Source of the DNA: Lumbricus rubellus
Lineage: Eukaryota; Annelida; Clitellata; Crassiclitellata; Lumbricidae
Length of the DNA stretch: 64,000 nucleotides
Assembly (NCBI GenBank): GCA_945859605.1
Contig: OX243814.1
Location: forward strand, 29,377,307 to 29,441,306
Direction of reading: 5' to 3'
Under the pieces are notes generated by a model. The model searched no databases. It was given only the letters and a program-made list of their open reading frames with translations, and was not told where the DNA came from. Both the position numbers and the translations under genes were made by a program. Position 1 is the first letter of the stretch. Each line of letters begins with the position of its first letter. This document shows, piece by piece, positions 1 to 10,966 of the stretch.

Positions 1-300
1 GTGCCGTTACGGATGAGTGATTCGTTGATGACGGGATAGCAGAAGGTTCGCGCCAGTATGAGAATTGTGGAAAAATAGCTGGGGGGGTTGGCCTATGATA
101 AACTTGAAATTGGGGTATGAAAAACATACTTTAACATGGGGCTCTAAAAATGACTGGGGGGGGTTGAACCCCCCCAACCCCCCCGGCAATTCTCACCCTG
201 GTTCGCGCCTGAGGAACAGTTGGACCGTGATCATGGACCTTGACCCCACGAACAACGTCAGATTGGTCGATTCAGACATGGTGGTGGTGGATTAGTTCGG
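1..300 (-). pseudogene. Inverse copy of a protocadherin-like coding stretch
   Basis: On the minus strand bases 300-201 and 53-1 read as the same cadherin C-terminal stretch that lies on the plus strand at about 895-1,040, including the residues NESLIRN. The copy is interrupted by a DNA element at 54-200. Without that element the two halves join at the 8-bp duplication. It runs off the left edge of the window, so its true length is unknown. It has no open frame of its own, so I call it a pseudogene fragment created by inverted duplication. Confidence 0.75.
54..200. mobile_element. Non-autonomous hAT element, 147 bp, with exact 8-bp target duplication
   Basis: The element begins CAGTATGAGAATTG and ends CAATTCTCACCCTG, giving roughly 14-bp imperfect terminal inverted repeats with the CAG...CTG ends typical of hAT. 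GTTCGCGC occurs immediately on both sides (46-53 and 201-208), an exact 8-bp target duplication as hAT transposases make. The inside is rich in G and C runs and encodes nothing. Relatives lie at 15,272-15,620 and, worn, at 63,651-63,717. Confidence 0.88.
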
Positions 301-1215
301 TTCTACCTCGACGCCAGCTGCTGCAATAGGCCCTCAAGGACGACCGATATCTCCCGCCTAAATAACGAACATAGAGCAATTGAGCTGCTGAGGAGGCTGG
401 ACTTTGAATCTGCATCTCTCCATAAATTGCAAGTGCTTGCCATTGACTCAAGTCATGACGTCCGATTGCCTTACGAAGCAAACGTCATCATATACGTCAC
501 CGACGTCAATGACAATGTGGCAATTGTGACGGTCAATGTCTTGACAGAGTCTGGAGTGGCCGAGGTGTCTGAGGATGCTCTCAATGGAACCTTCGTCACT
601 AATCTCAGAGTCAACGATCCGGATGACGGGCTAAACGGACAGACGACGACTAGACGGTGATGGGTCTCGCTGCTGGACTCAAACTACTACGATCTGTACA
701 AAGTGGCTACAGCAGCATAGAGATGCTGATGCAGAAGACAATGCCCGTCTCTCCCATTACATATATGATATCTCAGCATCCTGTAGACGCCGCTTACCAT
801 CACCACCACCGCACCCTCCTCCAGATCGACCAGAGAACAGGTGTCATCTCCGTCAAACTACCACCACCACAACCACCACCACCACCACCACCACCACCAC
901 CACCACCACCACCAGCATGTCTGAATCGACCAATCTGACGTTGTTCGTGGGGGTCAAGGTCCATGATCACGGTCCAACTGCTCATCAGGCGCGAATCTTC
1001 TATCTCGTCATCAACGAATCACTCATCCGTAACGACGCAGGACCGGACGCTGTTGCCAAGGTATACGGATCGAATAATGACGTCGTCGTTGTCGTCATCA
1101 TTATAATCATCGTCGTCTCATCATAATCATCGACGTCATCGTCATAATCGTTGTACTGTTGGCTATAACTGCTCTGCTGGCGTTTTCTCTTTCCGGGCGA
1201 AAATATGAAAAACTA
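301..1215 (+). pseudogene. Protocadherin-like fragment: cadherin repeat, degraded repeat and transmembrane segment, frame-shifted
   Basis: From about 357 to 655 one frame reads as a cadherin repeat end and the next repeat start: RLDFESASLHKLQVLAIDSS, the calcium-binding DVNDN, then DPDDGLNGQ. Cadherin signatures continue but change frame after about 650: DADAEDNARL near 720-760 and LLQIDQRTGVISV near 812-855. At 855-915 a CCA repeat has expanded in the coding frame. Further on come a VKVHDHG stretch and, past a GTC/ATC-rich patch, a hydrophobic segment in another frame (about 1,127-1,215) ending in LSGRKYEKLR and a stop. Family knowledge: such proteins are single-pass calcium-dependent adhesion molecules. 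Several frame changes and stops argue for a pseudogene, though sequencing error in the simple repeats could explain some. Confidence 0.7.
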
Positions 1216-3555
1216 CGATAATTAGGTTTTAGCTATTTAGTCTAATTATAAATTATAATTATTATAGATTGAATTGCAAGAACCACCCAGATACATGCGG
1301 AACTTGCGGAAGGATGTCACGAAAAACTGAAGAAAAGCAACGAAGACAAAAGAAATATATATATTTTAATACATTGATCATATTGGCTTTATATTGATGT
1401 CCTAAGATGATTTTGACCTTAGATTGGTGTTCTTCGAGTCAAAAATTATATATGTAAACGACACTAGACGTGACATGCATGTCTTGACAACTTGTATTAA
1501 TGTATTTGACGCAGAACGCCACTTTTAAGAAGCCGCCATTTTGAGTTCAAAAGATAATTCTAAATGGTTCCGATGGATGCATAATAATCAAAACTGTGGA
1601 AAAACATCCAGAGCTATGAAGGAATATGCCACAAAAAATTGGAAAACAAGCAATGGAAATGAAGAGCTATTTTGTAAATTTCGATAGCAATTTTGCTGTT
1701 TTTTAATGTAAAAGTTCTTTTTTTGGCCAAATTTTTATGTCTAATGTTGATTTGACCTTAGATTCGTGTTAATCGAGTCCGAAATATATAGAAACGACAC
1801 CAGACACGAGATGATACGATGATTTATAAGAATTTTTGAGCCTCAGACCGCCATTTTGAAAAAAGCCGCCATCTTGAATTCTAAGGGAAATTTCGGATGG
1901 CTCCCCTTCTTAAAATGTTCTCTTGGGTCTCAACTACAACTGTGCCAAGCGGCAACCCGTGTTCAAAAAGTGCAGTTTACTTTTGTGTGCCGCTTAGACT
2001 ACATAGGACTATTGGTCACAGGACTATTGGTCATAGGACAATTGGTCATAGGAATATTGGTCATAGGACAATGCAAAACTTAAATTAAATTTGTTTTCAT
2101 GATAAATCATCCGATCATCGTAAAAATGATTTGTCGTCATGAATTCATGACGTCATATCCGGAACTATCAATAGGAATCATAGAAATATTTCCGAGCACA
2201 ATCAAGCGATTCAAGTCGTAGGTATATATCGTAACAGCATTGGCAAACCGCATAGGCTACCGGTAGTGAGGCAGGCGGTTACCAACCATCGCTAAACTGC
2301 AACTGTAAAATGAACTTTATGCCCTGGGCATAAAATAAAAATGGGCTATATCAAACTGCCCATGAAAAGCAGACTGATTGATCTGAGAACGCCAGCTGAC
2401 TTCTCACTGGTGACTGCTGTGCCAATTTATCATCAATAAAAATAAGATCTTTTTATGGAAGGCAGCATCAATTTTGGTGGCTCTATGCGGTCGCATACTG
2501 CCTAAGGCAAGTACTGCTGGGAATACTTCTAGCAGCTGGGGAGATTTTGCAGGCAATTATAGACTTTTTGTTCCAGGATGCTGCATAGATTTCGAGCAAA
2601 ACCTATCCAGCATTATTCCACTGGAACCAATGTGCATGCGTGTGTATGCATGTATGTGGACATGTGTGCACATGTGTGTGTGTTATTTTTGAGTGTAAAC
2701 CGATAAATGTGAAACTAGCAAACCGAAGCTTATAGCTTTTGTCATTATTATCGAAAGCAATATAAATGAAAAGGAAATAAATTTTTCCTGAAACCGTTAA
2801 TACAATTGATGCGTACTTAACATAATATTTTCAAGATTCCTAAAAAGATTTACTCCTCAGCAGTAACTGTTGTGGAGCTTCGTACACATATTTTTACAAA
2901 TCTTTCCAACAATTTTACCTGTGCTAATCCACCACATGAATATTCTGGACAGGTATTTGGAAAACATTTTCATTTTGTACATACTTTCAGCATTTTAAAA
3001 GTAAGAGTAAAATAAACAAGATTAAACATAGAATCAGGGTTAAAGCAGGTGTAATGCAGAACAGGGCCTATCTCCACTGCATCCGTCGTATAAAATCTTT
3101 GAAACAATAAACTCAACCCAAATTCTTTAACTGATATTCACCATTAATTTTTGCAAAACTTAATTGCTGACTAACACTAAGACTTTACAACAATTACCCA
3201 TTGAAGACGTCAAAAACAAAATGTTTGTAACTACACGTATTACTACTTCAGAATTTATACACTTACTTTTACAACACTTAAAATGACTGAAATTCAAAAC
3301 ACACAAAAACACACAAGGCTAAAAAAAAGCTATTATGAAATCAACGGCTGCAGTTGAAATCATCGGGGCTTTGCACAGACATCAAGCAAAATCAGAACGA
3401 GTAAGACCTCACACAAAACTAATACCACATCATCAATAAATTTGTTGTCAATGCAAATTCAAAAGCCAGACAAGATAAGATAAGAATATTCTTTAATTGA
3501 CCAATAGCTAATCACATTTTGGTGCAACAAATAATTTATAGGCTACATCATCATT
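1216..3555. repeat. Non-coding stretch with a diverged direct duplication and a 15-bp tandem repeat
   Basis: I see no gene. Two diverged copies of one unit lie at about 1,405-1,580 and 1,743-1,905. Both contain TTGACCTTAGATT, CGACAC(T/C)AGAC and GCCGCCAT(T/C)TTGA. At about 2,010-2,070 a 15-bp unit close to GGACTATTGGTCATA is repeated four to five times. A TG-rich run lies at 2,635-2,685. Confidence 0.55.
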
Positions 3556-3775
3556 GTGGGGTGCGGTGGTGTAGTGGTGGCGTCGTTGCCTTGGAGCCGG
3601 AAGGTTCGAGGTTCGAATCCACCTCGCCGCGTAAGGACCCTGGGCAAGTCCTTCACTCACAATTGCTCTGCGCTTCAGCGTGAAACTCCGATGCAGTGTC
3701 CGCTCTGCATTCGGGAGCGCCTCTGAGTAGAGAGAACTTGAAGGGGCGCTATAACAAGTGAACATACAAACAAAA
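3556..3775 (+). mobile_element. tRNA-derived SINE, family A
   Basis: The 5' part carries pol III internal promoter boxes: an A box at TGGTGTAGTGG and a B box at GGTTCGAATCC. The body follows with GGGCAAGTCCTTCACTC and the tail GGGGCGCTATAACAAGTG. Three further copies are in the window: 16,780-16,990 (minus), 17,101-17,325 (plus, diverged) and 59,619-59,838 (minus). The tail resembles the ends of LINE pieces here (GCGCTATA...), which suggests a shared 3' end for mobilisation. That link is inference. Confidence 0.85.
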
Positions 3776-3866
3776 TCATCGAAAGATCCAATAGAAAGTC
3801 AGATGTTTTAAATAACACACATAATCCTAAATCAAACATAGGCCTACATGTAGGCATGTTCTTATA

Positions 3867-4296
3867 AGGCGTAAAAATTTTTTTTGTGTTTCCGGTAACA
3901 GAGCTAAAAAAAATTGGGTCGGTAGGTCGGAAAATATTTTTATTTTGGTAAAATTTTTTTATGCAGTGACTGTCCGAAAAAGTATACCCCGCTAGTCTTT
4001 TTTGCACGCTGCAACAAAGTACGTGTTCTAAGCAAGTATAAACTGCCTATTTCGCGACTGTCTGCACCTAAAACTGCTCTAGAAAACAGTCCTATTAATT
4101 TCATTTTGTTGACGTCTTTTCTGTTATGTCAATACAAATGTAAAAAAATTATTTTTAAAAAAAATTAAATTTTTTGGGAAAAAAAATTTTTTATTAAAAA
4201 TTTTTTTTTAATAAATTTTTTTACAAAATTATTTGGGTCGCGGCCAAAAAAGAGGGTCGGTCGGGTTACCGGAAACACAACTTTTTTTTTACGCCT
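3867..4296. mobile_element. MITE-like element with long terminal inverted repeats, about 430 bp
   Basis: The left end reads AGGCGTAAAAA...GTGTTTCCGGTAAC and then GGGTCGGT. The right end is the reverse complement: GTTACCGGAAACACAA...TTTACGCCT. The arms are about 40 bp, imperfect, with long A/T runs. The centre is AT-rich and non-coding. No clean target duplication is visible (TTATA before, AACAA after), so the superfamily is not assigned. Confidence 0.7.
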
Positions 4297-4395
4297 AACA
4301 ACCAACTATTTATATACACCGCATTATAAACTACACCCAGCTGCAGTCTAGCTTGCTTATTTTTACAGACAATTCTTTTTCGTTTCCATACGCAG

Positions 4396-4516
4396 TCTAC
4401 CACGACTACATCAGAGAAGAAAACTCCTCTGGTGGACCAAGCAATGAGGAGACAAAGGAGGAGGAAGAGATCCTTTAAGGGGATAAAGGAAGCTCCTCAG
4501 CCCAAGGTGATGCATG
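4396..4516 (+). CDS. Candidate plus-strand exon with a strongly basic stretch
   Basis: A good acceptor (pyrimidine-rich, ending CCATACGCAG) precedes 4,396, and GTAAAT follows 4,516. One frame is open throughout, about 40 residues, with a basic run AMRRQRRRKRSFKGIKE. It could be a cytoplasmic exon of the plus-strand cadherin locus to its left, but nothing ties them except order. It is not recognised as any family and chance cannot be excluded. Confidence 0.25.
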
Positions 4517-4768
4517 GTAAATGATCTCGTGCATAAGACAATGGAGGAGGAGGAGGAGGAGGACGGACTGACAGACTCGGTACGTATGACCCTAGAACTG
4601 GACACTTTTCCATGCAACATTAACACATGCCGCCGCCGCCACTATCGCCGCCGTCAGCATCAAAGGCCAAACGGAACATGGAGAGACCGGTTAGGATGAA
4701 TAAATCACAAGGAGGGAGGAGGAGTAGAAGGGAGGGGGGGCTGTGCGGGAAGACCGATGCTATTAATC

Positions 4769-4897
4769 TCAGACGAGGCACCAACCATACGTGACCGCTT
4801 CTTCCGAGATACAGCGCCTGCTGCTGCTGCTGATGCTGGAGCTTCCAATTAAAAACCAATGAGATGACGAAACACTGATAAAGCCTGCACCAGTCGG
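4769..4897 (-). CDS. Possible last exon of the minus-strand EGF/TNFR-module gene
   Basis: On the minus strand an acceptor (CTTCTTTTGACAG) opens a 43-codon frame, Ser-rich and ending WCLV then TGA at 4,769-4,771. It starts in phase 0, the phase in which the exon at 6,654-6,828 would end if its GTGAGC were used as a donor. No domain is recognised. The alternative is that the previous exon simply ends at its own stop codon. Confidence 0.28.
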   Translation of the reverse strand, partial: PTGAGFISVSSSHWFLIGSSSISSSSRRCISEEAVTYGWCLV

Positions 4898-4904
4898 CTG
4901 TCAA

Positions 4905-6320
4905 AAGAAGTCTTCAGAAATAATTATTTGACTTCAGAACTGTTGTGGAAGACGCTCAGTGCAAAAAGCCAAAATTGAAACAAAAAGCAATAATAATAAT
5001 AATAATAATAAGTTTTTAAAATTATTTACTGCACTGTACATGTACAAGTTATGCAGCAATCTTAATTAATTAACATAAAATTTATTACTAACAGAACATG
5101 CAGCCATAATAATTATTATTATGTTATTATTCTTGAATGAAACGCCTGAAAAAAGTGAAAATGCACTACAGTACAAGTTATGCAATTCAAACAATTCACA
5201 AGAATGCAGATCACAGAAAACATGAATTGAAAAGTTGCAGCCATTCAGGGCACAAGCTATGCTCCACTTTAGCTGCCACTAACCGTCCCTTATTTTTTTA
5301 TAGAAAAATGAACAACTTCAACCACCAAATGCTTGATTCCCCCCTCCAAAATGCTTAACTTCAACTGAGAAATTATAAAAAGATCCAATAAAAATATGCA
5401 AAACGAGCAAAACTTCATACAAGAATTCAACTAAAAATTGGATGATTTCGACTAAATATTTAGTGAATACATACCAAAATAAAATTTAACCAAAACAGGT
5501 CTATTGCACAATGCACATCTTAACCTAAAACATATCTGAGTTTGTTGAGCAAGCAGGTGATATACCCGTACACTGCATCTAGCAGACAAAAACTGGCATG
5601 CAATGATTTAGGTTCTGCACTTACCAGTTTAGGCCCCTGAACACATACCATAACACAGCAACATACAAGATACAGATTTTGTCTTCAATGACCTTAGCCT
5701 TAGTAAGATAGGACAAGGTACCTGGAATAACTTTTCCTAAGTCAAACTATATCAGAGACAAAAATATTAGGATTAGAGTAAGTAATTTGATAATTAAGAA
5801 GATGCTAGAAAAATTGACAACTATAGCAGACAATCTGGAATACAATGAAAACAGAAAGAAAACAAACAATCTTTGTTGTCTTTGTAGAGACAGACAACAA
5901 AGAATGCCATTTTGACATGACATATGCAAAGCTTAACCCCAGACTTAGAAGGTGTGCAGAGTGCACCACTCCTAATCTGCCACTGTGCCACTTCATCAAT
6001 CATATCGAATTCAACAAGAAATACATGTACAGCAATTATCTTTTAATTGCACAATGTATACTTATATTCACGTACTGTAACTACAAGATTGTTAATCGGC
6101 AAGGCTGTCTGTCAGAAAAAGATATCACTTCACGTTCTAGGCTTCTAACAGGCACTATGCAAATTACCGGAAACACACACATAAGCACATGTATGCATAC
6201 ATACATGACAGTAGCAGCAGAATTCTGCTCTAACACCTTACGAAATTTCCCACAGGAGAACGCTAATTCCCTGAACCCCCCACCTCTCCCACCTCCGTCC
6301 TCCTGCTGTTTCTAAAAGTA
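4905..6320. other. AT-rich stretch with no recognised gene
   Basis: Short (AAT)n runs lie at about 4,990-5,010 and 5,110-5,130. The open frames seen here lack splice signals or family motifs. If the minus-strand gene continues to 4.8 kb this is its intron. Confidence 0.5.
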
Positions 6321-6365
6321 ACTACTCAACCCATGCAAGTAACATATCCTTGCGCTCAGAAACCA

Positions 6366-6400
<35 letters not shown>

Positions 6401-6600
6401 CCCCATACACACACACACACACACGCACGCACAGACCCACACCCCACCCCCCCCACACCGCACACCCCACACCCCCCCCCCCACAACCCCCCCACACACA
6501 CAGAGCCAAAGGAGAGCTGATCCACAGCAGCCAAAATACATCTTGTACCACATGTTTCTCTCGAATGTTCGAGAGATGGGGGGGGGGGGGGGTGGGGTGG
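6366..6600. repeat. (AC)n, C-rich and G-run low-complexity tract
   Basis: A (CA)n run at 6,366-6,425 passes into C-rich imperfect CACACCC sequence up to about 6,505, and a G run lies at 6,579-6,592. The frames open through it are artefacts of composition. Confidence 0.9.
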
Positions 6601-6653
6601 GCAACACGCAAAATTGCTTTTGTCGCGTTCGAAGAAAAATTTGCTCAGCTCAC

Positions 6654-6828
6654 CATTTTCTCACACGGCTCGTTAAGCGTACGGTGCAGGAACTGTTCGG
6701 TGGGGAAGACGTTCTCCGGACAGATGCCCTTCTCGTGCTTCTCCGATGTGCAAGTATCCACCGACGCACGGGTGACGCGGTCGCGAGCGACCTCCAGTGT
6801 CACGCTGTAATAATCTGGCATTGGATTT
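6654..6828 (-). CDS. Exon of EGF/TNFR-module gene, C-terminal region
   Basis: The acceptor CTCTGTGCAG precedes the exon. It joins in phase 2 to the exon ending at 8,723, completing an Arg codon. About 58 residues: NPMPDYYSVTLEVARDRVTR, then three cysteines around TCTSEKHEKGIC and LNEPCEKM. The exon may end at GTGAGC (last base 6,654), or read through to the stop two codons later (6,645). I do not recognise the domain. The cysteines and secreted-side neighbours suggest an extracellular fold. Confidence 0.68.
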
Positions 6829-6884
6829 CTGCACAGAGACAGAATCATGTCAGATGCTATATACTGATGTTGACACCTTGGTTA

Positions 6885-7105
6885 CATGGGTGTCTCTGTC
6901 TGGCTGTCTGTCTCTCTGTCTTTGTGTGTGTCTCTCTCTGTCAGTCTCCATCTGTCTGTCTCTGTCTCTCTCTGTGTCTGTGTCTATGTCTGTCTCTCTG
7001 TCTGTCTCTCTGTCTGTCTCTCTGTCTCTGTCTCTCTCTGTGTCTGTGTCTGTCTGTCTCTCTTTCTGTTTCTCTGTCTCTGTCTGTCTCTCTTTCTCTC
7101 TTCAA
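6885..7105. repeat. (CTGT)n/(CT)n microsatellite
   Basis: A run of TGTCTGTCTCTC units about 220 bp long sits just upstream, in minus-strand order, of the exon acceptor at 6,828. All frames through it are composition artefacts. Confidence 0.9.
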
Positions 7106-7343
7106 ATCATAAAAATAACATTCACAGCTGTGACTTTCCAACGGATTGCAAGTCTTGATTGCCATTTCAATAGACAAACAACCATTCACTCATCGGACAT
7201 TGCTGCAACAATGAGGCTACGGAACCAACAGAGAAGACAGATTTGGTTCAGTTGGTCAATTGACCTCGAGTTTTTCGAGTTTTTCAATAAGCAATCGTAG
7301 GCTCGTCACTCTGGCATTGCACCAATGATTTATTTATTTCAGA

Positions 7344-7539
7344 AATTTATATAGCGCCTCTTCAAGGCAGGCTACTCAGAAGTGCTCCCGGCCCAACCAT
7401 GGCTAAATAAAACAGTTTTTAGGTTCTTAGTGGAGTGACTCCTGGGAATTAAGCGCAGTGCAATGATGCGACGGAAACCAATAGAGAAAACAGATATTTC
7501 GCCTCTGAGCTGAGATCTTGAAGAGGCGCTATATAAATT
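7344..7539. mobile_element. Small foldback element with perfect 23-bp inverted ends
   Basis: The left end (7,344-7,366) and right end (7,517-7,539) are perfect reverse complements containing AGCGCCTCTTCAAG and CTTGAAGAGGCGCT. These are the tail motif shared by SINEs and LINE ends here. The simplest reading is two element tails facing each other, or a foldback derived from them. There is no coding content. Confidence 0.65.
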
Positions 7540-8399
7540 GACGTGATTGATTTATCTGGATCAATAATTATTGGTCGATTAGTCCTGATAGCAATTTCAC
7601 TCTAAGTGCAACCATTGACTCACATGACTTGGATATTATGATAATGGCCAGCGCTATGGAAACAATCAGATAAGGCAGATTAGTTTCAAGATCCGATTGC
7701 ATCGATGGTAGTGCCATGGTTCGAATGCTTCCCCTGCAATTGGTTAGCCTTTGAAATGGATAGATGATGGAGGTTCAACATCAGGGTGGTTGAGTGCTGA
7801 AAATTCCTCTGAGAGAAAGGGCTTAAAGGAATCTCGAGTGCATCTTGAGCAGGTGCCCCTTATTACGTTCACGGAACGAATGAATCAAAATGCACGAATA
7901 TACCAGAGAGGAGTTATTTGAGGAACGCCATCATGCCTTGCATTGCACCCGTCAAATGCCCAACGGTTATTTCTTTACAGGAAATATATCGCATCAAAAC
8001 GAGAGACCGCACTGCACGCAAGAAAAGCGCTTCTTTGTTGCTGGTTGGAGAAATATTCCATCAGAAAATACTTCCCAACTTGATTGATGCTTGAAAGCGT
8101 GCAAGAAGCGCTTAAGCTATGCATCAACGTCACCGCATGCATCAATATATTCAACCTACAGTTCAGAAGTGTCTATATGCAGATCATTTATGTAGCACCT
8201 TTTACAAATAAAAGCAAGCAGAGCATGTCAACAGCCATTGAGCTATATACGAAACAATTATGAATGCTTTCATTTATTTAAATATATATTTATTTTATTT
8301 ATTTATATATATATAAAAACAAGTTAACTGAATCATCTTCAACACGGAGTGCAATTACAGAATGAGAGTTGTTGGCTCTGTCCATAAGATGATGCTGGC

Positions 8400-8722
8400 A
8401 TTTCAAGCTTTCTAACACCACCACCACTACCACTACAACACTACCACTCACTACACCACCACTCATACCACCATCACCATCATCAAGAGCAGCAGCAGCA
8501 TTTCTACCAGTAGTGGTTCTACATGTACATGATGTTTGCAAAATGTTCCTTTTCCTCGTCCACTAACACCATCACTAACACCACCACTAACACCACTAAC
8601 ACCACCACTAACATCACCAACACCACCACCACTAACACCACCACCACAACCACCACCAGCATCACCACTACCAGCACCACCATCATCATTATGAGCAGCA
8701 GCAGCATCATCACCATTTCTAC
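8400..8722. repeat. (ACC)n/(CAT)n intron repeat with a duplicated exon end
   Basis: ACC- and CACTA-rich repeats fill the intron just 3' (minus strand) of the exon ending at 8,723. Inside, 8,503-8,563 is a second copy of that exon's last about 40 bases plus its GTAGAAATG donor, reading DEEKEHFANIM on the minus strand and then a stop. This copy has no acceptor of its own. Confidence 0.72.
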
Positions 8723-8999
8723 CTGCAGTGGTTCTTCATGATGTTCGCAAAATGTTCCTTCTCCTCGTCCATTTTCGGTCGTCCCATCATGAATTCATTA
8801 TCGCTGTCGTGGTCGACATCCTCGTAGACCGGGATGACGTTGAGGTTCTGAAGACCGATGTTTATCCGTATTCCAGAATCGCGGAACCAAAAGAAGTCCG
8901 TCAGTTGTTTCGTATCCGTCATGTAGTACATCGTCTCCATGTGTCGCGTGCTGTGAAGGTTTTCGAGGAAAACGTTCTTCGACGCCTCAATGCGCAATC
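8723..8999 (-). CDS. Exon of EGF/TNFR-module gene, largest exon, unknown domain
   Basis: The acceptor (ATGACATTTCAG) precedes 8,999 and the donor CTGCAG|GTAGAA follows 8,723. The length of 277 nt fits phase 1 in and phase 2 out, agreeing with both neighbours. It encodes about 92 residues: NVFLENLHSTRHMETMYYMT, then DTKQLTDFFWFRDSGIRINI, an acidic stretch YEDVDHDSDNEF and KMDEEKEHFANIM. No family is recognised. It directly follows the basic microexon at 10,460-10,498, so it would be the first part of any product released by cleavage there. Confidence 0.75.
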
Positions 9000-9055
9000 C
9001 TGAAATGTCACCATCATTCGTTTTCATTTATGATTTCATTTTATTTATTTTATAG

Positions 9056-9130
9056 CAGTGCTGGCCAATCGTTTTGACACCGCGGGTCACGAAAAAATTT
9101 ATTCTTTGAGTCAAGGGCCGCAGCAGTAAA
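9056..9130. mobile_element. hAT-like 5' end fragment
   Basis: CAGTGCTGGCCAATCGTTTT followed by a GGGTCACG and AAGGGCCGCAG pattern is the usual 5' end of many hAT families. I could not find a matching right end or target duplication nearby, so it is probably truncated. Confidence 0.5.
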
Positions 9131-10459
9131 CTCAAAAGCAATTATTAAAATTCATCGAAAATTATCAACTGTAATAAAATTTTCTGTGGCATATTCATAA
9201 TGTGTGCGACGTCATGGGAAAACAATTTGCTCACACTGTCAAATAATAAGTTAATTTACGAACTAATGGCTTTTGCAATTAGGTCTGTGTTTTATCCATT
9301 TTCACAAAAATTTGCAAAACTTTCACTAGTGATCTGAACTCTTCTAAGTATTGTTTAATTAAACCTGCCACAGAAATTGAAACGAATGAATAGGTCAACA
9401 ACAAGTCTCTCACGAAACCAGTTAACACAAAAACCCAGTCAATTTACTGATCAAATTCCAAAAGAATCATCTTCTCCATTCAGGTTCATAGAAGGACTTC
9501 AACAATAGTAGACTACTTTCAGCAACATGTATTCTTGCCCATCCTAGACCCACCCTAGTCATGTCGCAAACACTTCCCTCTACCAGTTCATTCATTAGTG
9601 AACAGGTTCTACAGTAACCCTCCCTGGTTGACAAACGGATAGTCTTTCCCTTTCACTCATATTTCCATAGAAAATTTCCATCAGGAGGCAGGCGCTGCTT
9701 TCAACGTGGCATAAATATCGTCATATTTCTAACCATGTAGCACACTGACTCTCAGCTGCAACATAAAGCCATCTGATCTGAGATATGCAGGTGCATCCTG
9801 AGCTGCTAACCTCTTAATTAATTAACTTTGTCCAACCAAAAAAAAACAATCCAGCGCGGTGACAACCTGCTCATTAATAACTGCTGCCTCTGCATTTGCC
9901 CTTCAGCTGAAAGATTAGGTATAGGCAGATGGAGGAGGCTCTATGCCTTAAAGGACAACACTCTGAGGAAGACAGGCGATGGTTATGAGCAGCTACTTTG
10001 GTAACAATGACCTTCAGAATTTGTAAAAAAGCATAACACCATCTGACATTTACGTTGCATCATTTCGTGGGTACTTCGCAGTGGCGCTACTAACCAAAGT
10101 GACCAAACCATCAAAGTGCAAAAAAGGCCAACTGGTTCTTCAGGAAGGTTACTAGATGAGCCTTTATTAAGAAATTGATAATTTAGAATAAAACAAATAC
10201 TGCCAAAATGAAATATTGTTCAACTTTGGATGTCTGTTGAATTGTTAGAAGAGGCATAAAAAGCTGTAAAGATTAGTTCCTATGATGACCAAAGATGATA
10301 TATAGACACTTTATAGCAATAGTTTTATACAGAAAATAGTAAAGAAACCTTTTTTCTTATACGAACAATGTTAGTAACATTTTATTGCTCATGTAATTTG
10401 GTTTGAAATCTACATTTTCAACAAACATACTACTTGATTAAATAGAAATGGAATCTTAC
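9131..10459. other. Intron sequence, no feature recognised
   Basis: AT-rich, lying between two minus-strand exons. No convincing open frame, RNA gene or clear repeat array was seen. Confidence 0.5.
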
Positions 10460-10498
10460 GCTTTCGTCTTTTGTTTGGAGGCAGAGGCTTTGCAAACC
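10460..10498 (-). CDS. Microexon of EGF/TNFR-module gene encoding a basic, furin-like site
   Basis: A 39-nt exon in phase 1/1: acceptor TTTCATTTGTAG, donor AAAGC|GTAAGATT. It encodes FAKPLPPNKRRKR when joined to its neighbours. The run of basic residues fits the R-x-(K/R)-R preference of furin-type convertases. Known: such sites are cut in the secretory pathway. Inference: the precursor may be cut between the TNFR-like module and the C-terminal region. Its frame agreement with exons on both sides is strong support despite its small size. Confidence 0.7.
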
Positions 10499-10819
10499 CT
10501 ACAAATGAAAGAATCTTTGCTTAACAAGCAATAAGCACTTCAAGGAAATAAATAAACTAAAACATCAACAACAAAAACTCAAGTCTTTAACTATAAATCA
10601 AGTTAAAAAACAAATCGATATTTACATTACCCAACCTTTCTACCAGTAAGAAATCGATACAGTATTTACGGCCAGCATAGCATTTGGAAAACATACAACC
10701 CATAGTTCAAAATAAAAAATGTTGCCCTTCAAGCACTTTGATAAAAACTACTGCACCATCTCCTGACCATGCTCAGATTCACATTTCGGCATGACTACGC
10801 TCTGCATGTTATAAATTTA

Positions 10820-10855
10820 ATCAATTAATTAATTAATTAATTAATTAATTATTAA
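10820..10855. repeat. (TTAA)n microsatellite
   Basis: About eight perfect TTAA units in an intron. Confidence 0.9.
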
Positions 10856-10909
10856 CAACGATATTAATAATATTTATAAAAATAGGCTTGAATATCTCTG
10901 AAACATTAC

Positions 10910-10966
10910 CCTGTAAAACACTACTGAAGCTTTTGCCATCGGCCACCAGCAAAGGATATGCCACAT
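10910..10966 (-). CDS. Exon of EGF/TNFR-module gene, linker
   Basis: 57 nt, phase 1/1: acceptor TTTTATTCTCTAG, donor CAGG|GTAATG. It encodes VAYPLLVADGKSFSSVLQG. It has no cysteines and probably forms the linker between the TNFR-like module and the basic cleavage-type microexon. The phases of both neighbours agree. Confidence 0.68.

Noticed and set aside
3556..3640. A functional tRNA gene
   Set aside because: A and B boxes are present, but the rest does not fold as a tRNA and the sequence continues into a repeated SINE body.
6333..7300. Plus-strand frames of 259 and 167 codons
   Set aside because: They run through (CA)n and (CTGT)n microsatellites and oppose a spliced minus-strand exon.
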